Shown here one piece after another: positions 5,195-8,753 of a stretch of DNA of 8,753 nucleotides (its first letter is position 1; each line of letters begins with the position of its first letter). This DNA comes from Candidatus Poribacteria bacterium (lineage in GTDB: Bacteria; Poribacteria; WGA-4E; WGA-3G). Where the stretch lies: contig VXXH01000668.1 of the NCBI GenBank assembly GCA_009835515.1, positions 1-8,753 of the forward strand, read 5' to 3'. Position numbers and translations under genes: made by a program. Under the pieces are notes generated by a model that saw only the letters and a program-made list of their open reading frames with translations, was not told where the DNA came from and searched no databases.

Positions 5195-7552
5195 CTATTC
5201 AGTTTCGCTGTCTTCATCCACAAGCCCATAGTAGCTGCCGTGGCGACTGTAGTAGCCATAAGATTTGGCGTGTTTCGGATTGATCATATTACAAAGCACA
5301 CCGATCCCCTTAGTAGGGAAGGCTTCTGTCAAATGCCGTACCCCTGTGAGAATGTCAAACCGTCGGGTTTTCGTGATGTCAAAGACATAGACGATGGCAT
5401 CAACAATGTTTGCCAAAATCATCGGATCGGCGACAGCACGGACAGGGGGTGAGTCAATTACAATAACATCATACTCGGTTTTTGCGAGTTCCAACCATTC
5501 TGTCATCATCTCTGAGTTGAGAAGTTCAATCGGATTCGGCGGTACAGTTCCGCTTGGGACTAAGAATAAATCAGGAATGCTGGTCTGCTTGACTGTTGCA
5601 TGCAGGACATCATACCCATTTTCAGTGTTTAGATGGATGAGGGCTTCACTTAATCCGGGTTTGCGTGGGTCAGTGCGAGGTACAGGCAATTCAGACGCAG
5701 TTGTATCAGACGCGCCCTCTACTTGAAGGAGTTGTTCTCTCGGAAAGGTATTGTGTTGCGAAGGTCTCCGCATATCGGCATCTATTAGCAAAACTCGATT
5801 GCCTCTCTGGGCAAGTGTAACGGCAAGATTCGATGAGATCGTACTTTTGCCCTCGCCGCGAGTCGCGCTTGTGACGAGAATCGTTTTCACGGAGGCACCA
5901 GGGTTCAGGAACGGCAGTTTCGCTTGTAGCACACGAAACGCCTCAGCAGTCCTTGAAGTGGGCGCGTCGTGAACCATCAGCGGAAGCCGATAGGAGCTCC
6001 GCCTTTTGATAGACGGGAGTACACCAAGGAAACTCGGGGATTCGGGGAGCGCATCCAATTGTCGGACAGCTTCCTCTAAGCGGAGATAGGTATCTTTAAA
6101 ATAATTTTTGGCGACAGCGAACGTCACGCCGAGGAGCATGCCGACAAAAGCTCCCAGAACGAGATTCAATTTTAGCCGTGGTTTCAAGGGTTCTTCAGGG
6201 GTGCGTGCCTTATCCATCACTTTGATACTTTCCGAGCGTGCTTGGGCGAAAACCTCTGCCTCTCGCATCTTCGTCTCTAAAGCGATGACCTGAGCGTTGT
6301 AAATCTCAACGTCTCGTTTGAGGCGATAGAACTCTAATTGATCAGGAGACCACTCACGGAGTTCCGCGAAGTGTGCGTTAATTTGGGCACTAACTTCATC
6401 CTTTTGTTTCGTAAGACTAACAAAGGCTGCTTCTGCCTCATTCACCTTCTCTGTGATTACCTGGTGCAGAGGATTATAGGAAGAAGTGGTACTTTTTATA
6501 TCTTTCTCCTCCTTAGCGAGACGCGCCTCCGTTTCCGCAATCTTCTTATCAATTGCAGTCACTTCTGGATGTGTTATATCGTACTTGCCAAGGAGTTCCG
6601 CCTTATCAATTTCATATTGGTTTAAATTATCTTGGAGTTTGGAATGTGACGGATTTCGTGCGATAGTTTCTGATATGATATTTTCTGATAAGCCTTCCAA
6701 CTCTTCACGATAAGTAGCGAGTCTCAATTCAGCACCTACTAAGAGGTTTATCAATTCATTTTCTTTCACTTGAAGTGCCAGAATGATCTGCGCCTGCGTC
6801 CCGCCTTCCGCGTTTAAGGTAAGTTTCGGGTGTTGTTCTTGGAATGCAAAAAGGGCTTCGTCAGCATTTGTAAGCCGCTCCTGTGTCTGATTCAGCATCT
6901 CTTGTGGAAGTGGTTTTCGCCACCACTCCATTTTCTCAACGGCTTCTGCTTCGACAACCCCCTGAAATACTGCGGCTATCTTGTTAGCGAGATTCTGTGT
7001 GCGTTCCGGGTTCCGTTGTTGCACGGTAACGGTAATCACCTTTCCGTCCGGTGATTCTTCAACCTTTAACTGCTCGTCGATAAGTGTTTTTATCAAAGAA
7101 TCTTCCCACTCGGTGTCTGTCAGTTCTCCCTGTTCTGTAGCATCCTGATCAAGTGTGATACTTAACACATTAGCAAGCCAGACGGCAATCCACCCGCGAT
7201 GAACGGGCAGTGGGTCAAGAAGTCCTTCATCTCTGAGTTGGCGTACTGCCGGTGTAATCACAAGGTCCCGGGACTGTAGCTGCGCGGCGAAAGCACTTAC
7301 AGATGTTCCCCCAATTAACCCGGATATCGGTAACTGCGAGAGTAGGGAGGAAGCGGATTGACCATCTAAAACACGAATCGTGGTTTCGGATTGAAAAACC
7401 GGTGGCGTGAGATCCGTTATGAGAAACGCCGCGAAAACGGAAAGCAGAAAAATGACAAGAACACTCCACTTATTCCGAAAAAGTATCCAAAAATAGTCTG
7501 ATAATCGAATTTCTCTAACTTCTTCAAGGTGCCTATCGGCTGTCTCTGGCAT
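5195..7552 (-). CDS. Wzc-like polysaccharide co-polymerase with tyrosine autokinase (BY-kinase) domain
   Basis: Inner-membrane regulator of capsule or exopolysaccharide polymerisation and export. The 785-residue protein has a cytoplasmic N-terminus, a first membrane helix (about 30-46), a Wzz domain, a long periplasmic coiled-coil region (about 210-440), a proline-containing segment leading to a second helix (about 462-481), and a cytoplasmic BY-kinase. Walker A is SATRGEGKST (562-571), Walker A' is VLLIDADMRRP (587-597), Walker B is VIVIDSPP (696-703). The tail carries a tyrosine cluster (Y765, Y767, Y768, Y774, Y775) for autophosphorylation. Two oddities: the usual E-x2-R-x2-R motif reads E537, R540, Q543, and about 25 extra residues follow Walker A' (about 603-630). 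Length is near the usual 700-800 for fused kinases. ATG at 7552 has a good GAGG six bases upstream. It lies 62 bases after the Wza-like gene, probably the same operon. Confidence 0.93.
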   Translation of the reverse strand: MPETADRHLEEVREIRLSDYFWILFRNKWSVLVIFLLSVFAAFLITDLTPPVFQSETTIRVLDGQSASSLLSQLPISGLIGGTSVSAFAAQLQSRDLVITPAVRQLRDEGLLDPLPVHRGWIAVWLANVLSITLDQDATEQGELTDTEWEDSLIKTLIDEQLKVEESPDGKVITVTVQQRNPERTQNLANKIAAVFQGVVEAEAVEKMEWWRKPLPQEMLNQTQERLTNADEALFAFQEQHPKLTLNAEGGTQAQIILALQVKENELINLLVGAELRLATYREELEGLSENIISETIARNPSHSKLQDNLNQYEIDKAELLGKYDITHPEVTAIDKKIAETEARLAKEEKDIKSTTSSYNPLHQVITEKVNEAEAAFVSLTKQKDEVSAQINAHFAELREWSPDQLEFYRLKRDVEIYNAQVIALETKMREAEVFAQARSESIKVMDKARTPEEPLKPRLKLNLVLGAFVGMLLGVTFAVAKNYFKDTYLRLEEAVRQLDALPESPSFLGVLPSIKRRSSYRLPLMVHDAPTSRTAEAFRVLQAKLPFLNPGASVKTILVTSATRGEGKSTISSNLAVTLAQRGNRVLLIDADMRRPSQHNTFPREQLLQVEGASDTTASELPVPRTDPRKPGLSEALIHLNTENGYDVLHATVKQTSIPDLFLVPSGTVPPNPIELLNSEMMTEWLELAKTEYDVIVIDSPPVRAVADPMILANIVDAIVYVFDITKTRRFDILTGVRHLTEAFPTKGIGVLCNMINPKHAKSYGYYSRHGSYYGLVDEDSETE

Positions 7553-7572
7553 CTGTAACCTCGTTCTATTTC

Positions 7573-7588
7573 CCTACTGCCTTGTAGG
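7573..7588. repeat. Short inverted repeat between the export gene and the kinase gene
   Basis: CCTAC (7573-7577) and GTAGG (7584-7588) form a 5-bp stem with a 6-base loop in the 62-base gap. It has no T-run, so it is not a good terminator. It could be an RNA processing or stability element in the operon message, or chance. The rest of the gap shows only the kinase ribosome binding site. Confidence 0.25.
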
Positions 7589-7614
7589 TGTATCTCCCAG
7601 GCGTATATCCGCAA

Positions 7615-8753
7615 TTAGTTGTATCTGATGAGGACGGTGACAAGCAGATTCACAAATGATGTTGCGAAGGTAATCACCCGCCAATCTAAACGGGTTCGTT
7701 CGCGGACACGGAGCTGATCCTTCGGGTTCAGATAAACCACTGAGTGCACCTGATCGAAATTCAATTCTTCTTCTGAGCCATCAGCCCGCGTCAACAGACA
7801 TTTTTTGGGATTTGCCCGCTCTTCATTGAACCCACCGGCCATAGCAATAGCTTGTCCCAAAAGTACAGGTTCCGTAATTACATATTGCCCAGGCTTTTCT
7901 ACTGCCCCTGTAACGCTTATTTTTGCTTCCGCCAAGGGCACGTACAACATATCGCCAGGTCCCAACATTGCCCCAGCGTCTTCAGTAGTGAGGTCAACTA
8001 AAATTCGCTCTGTAGGCGTGATGATTTCCGATTTATGCAAATCCGCGAAATCGGCCCTGGAACCTCCCGCGAGCTTTAGAGCCTGTATTGCTGGAATTTG
8101 TGGGGCAGCTATCGGATAAACACCAGGCGTAACTACTGCGCCTATGACACGTACAGGGCGTTGCTGAAAAACAGAAGGAACATATATAGTATCGTAATCT
8201 TCCAATAAAATATCCGGCCCCCCCTTGTTGATGAGATCAATATAATCCACTTTTTTGAACAGTTTCCCATCACGCCAGATAGAAATATCCGTTAGATCGG
8301 CGAGTGCGTAATTGATCCCTGCTGATGCAAGTGCTTGGAGGAGATAAACCTGCCCAATCTCAAAGACATGCAAGTTTCCCCGTGCTCGCGGTTCAACCGC
8401 ACCGAATACGAGAATCGTTCGTTTCGGTCGCATAAGCGTTACAAACACACGGGCTGTCGGGAGATGTTTGGAAAAAGCGGACTGCATCTGCCCCTGAAGC
8501 TCAGAAACCGTAAGACCGGCGACTTTGATGAGTCCAATAAGCGGATAGGAGACATACCCGTCTTGTTGAACTGGTACCGGAATTCGCTCGTTGCTATATT
8601 CAGGATATCCATCAACAGTGACAACAAAACTATCGCCAACTTCCAACTTATATGTAGATAATTCTGGGGTCTTTCCGACCTTTGGCCCAACTTCCGTGCT
8701 GACCGCTGGATCTTCGGCAGCAGGGGCCTCCGCGAAAGTGAGGATAGAGAAAC
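7615..8753 (-). CDS. Wza-like polysaccharide export protein with three SLBB domains, 5' end cut by the window
   Basis: Outer-membrane channel-forming protein for capsule or exopolysaccharide. The frame stays open to the right edge, giving 378 visible codons. The TTG at 8646 is not the true start: the residues just upstream (STYKLEVGDSF) complete the normal start of the poly-export domain. Upstream of that, FSILTFAEAPAA looks like the end of a signal peptide cut after AEA. Counting from the codon at 8646, the poly-export domain spans about 1-75, with three SLBB domains at about 77-158, 164-238 and 242-317 (IGAVVTPGVYP at 168-178 and TGAVEKPGQY at 246-255 mark the second and third). The C-terminus (about 320-341) is a hydrophobic helix like the one that forms the Wza outer-membrane pore. 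No cysteine is visible before residue 283, so lipidation is doubtful. It is followed by the Wzc-like kinase, its expected partner. Confidence 0.9.
   Translation of the reverse strand, partial: FSILTFAEAPAAEDPAVSTEVGPKVGKTPELSTYKLEVGDSFVVTVDGYPEYSNERIPVPVQQDGYVSYPLIGLIKVAGLTVSELQGQMQSAFSKHLPTARVFVTLMRPKRTILVFGAVEPRARGNLHVFEIGQVYLLQALASAGINYALADLTDISIWRDGKLFKKVDYIDLINKGGPDILLEDYDTIYVPSVFQQRPVRVIGAVVTPGVYPIAAPQIPAIQALKLAGGSRADFADLHKSEIITPTERILVDLTTEDAGAMLGPGDMLYVPLAEAKISVTGAVEKPGQYVITEPVLLGQAIAMAGGFNEERANPKKCLLTRADGSEEELNFDQVHSVVYLNPKDQLRVRERTRLDWRVITFATSFVNLLVTVLIRYN

Noticed and set aside
8439..8690. An 83-codon minus-strand reading frame near the right edge
   Set aside because: It is a shadow of the Wza-like gene, whose own frame has clear domain signatures and stays open to the window edge.
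1..8753. Defence system, phage, transposon or CRISPR content
   Set aside because: Every sizeable frame is assigned to metabolism, transport or polysaccharide export, and no terminal inverted repeats, transposase or spaced repeats were seen.

Overview
The window is a stretch of bacterial chromosome with five complete or nearly complete genes plus two that run off its ends. It is almost fully coding and has no RNA genes, mobile elements, CRISPR array or phage genes that I can see. The FAD-dependent glycerol-3-phosphate dehydrogenase and the Wza-type secretin with a Wzc-type tyrosine kinase point to a respiring bacterium with an outer membrane. The mid-range base composition, TTG start use and gene style would fit an environmental lineage such as Candidatus Poribacteria, but that placement is an impression from style only and needs a similarity search.

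Left part (1-3081, minus strand): a DegT/DnrJ/EryC1/StrS-family PLP aminotransferase is followed after 10 bases by glpD, whose 3' end lies beyond the left edge. The two probably form one transcription unit, read leftward from a good sigma70-like promoter near 3178-3207.

Centre (3082-5155, plus strand): a 150-base divergent intergenic region carries promoters for both directions. They face each other, so the predicted transcripts overlap at their 5' ends. The plus-strand promoter drives two overlapping inner-membrane permease genes of the BMP/nucleoside ABC family (NupP/NupQ-like). Neither the ATPase nor the substrate-binding lipoprotein of such a transporter is present next to them.

Right part (5195-8753, minus strand): a polysaccharide export module. 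An outer-membrane Wza-like protein with three SLBB domains, with its start beyond the right edge, is followed by a 785-residue Wzz-BY-kinase fusion (Wzc-like). Together they would form the trans-envelope export machine for a capsule or exopolysaccharide. The module converges on the permease pair with only 39 bases between stop codons and no obvious terminator.

I found no clearly new multi-gene system. The points most worth a second look are the face-to-face divergent promoters with a dyad and a direct repeat, the tandem duplication inside the aminotransferase, the orphan permease pair, the altered oligomerisation motif in the tyrosine kinase, and the apparently non-lipidated Wza-like protein.
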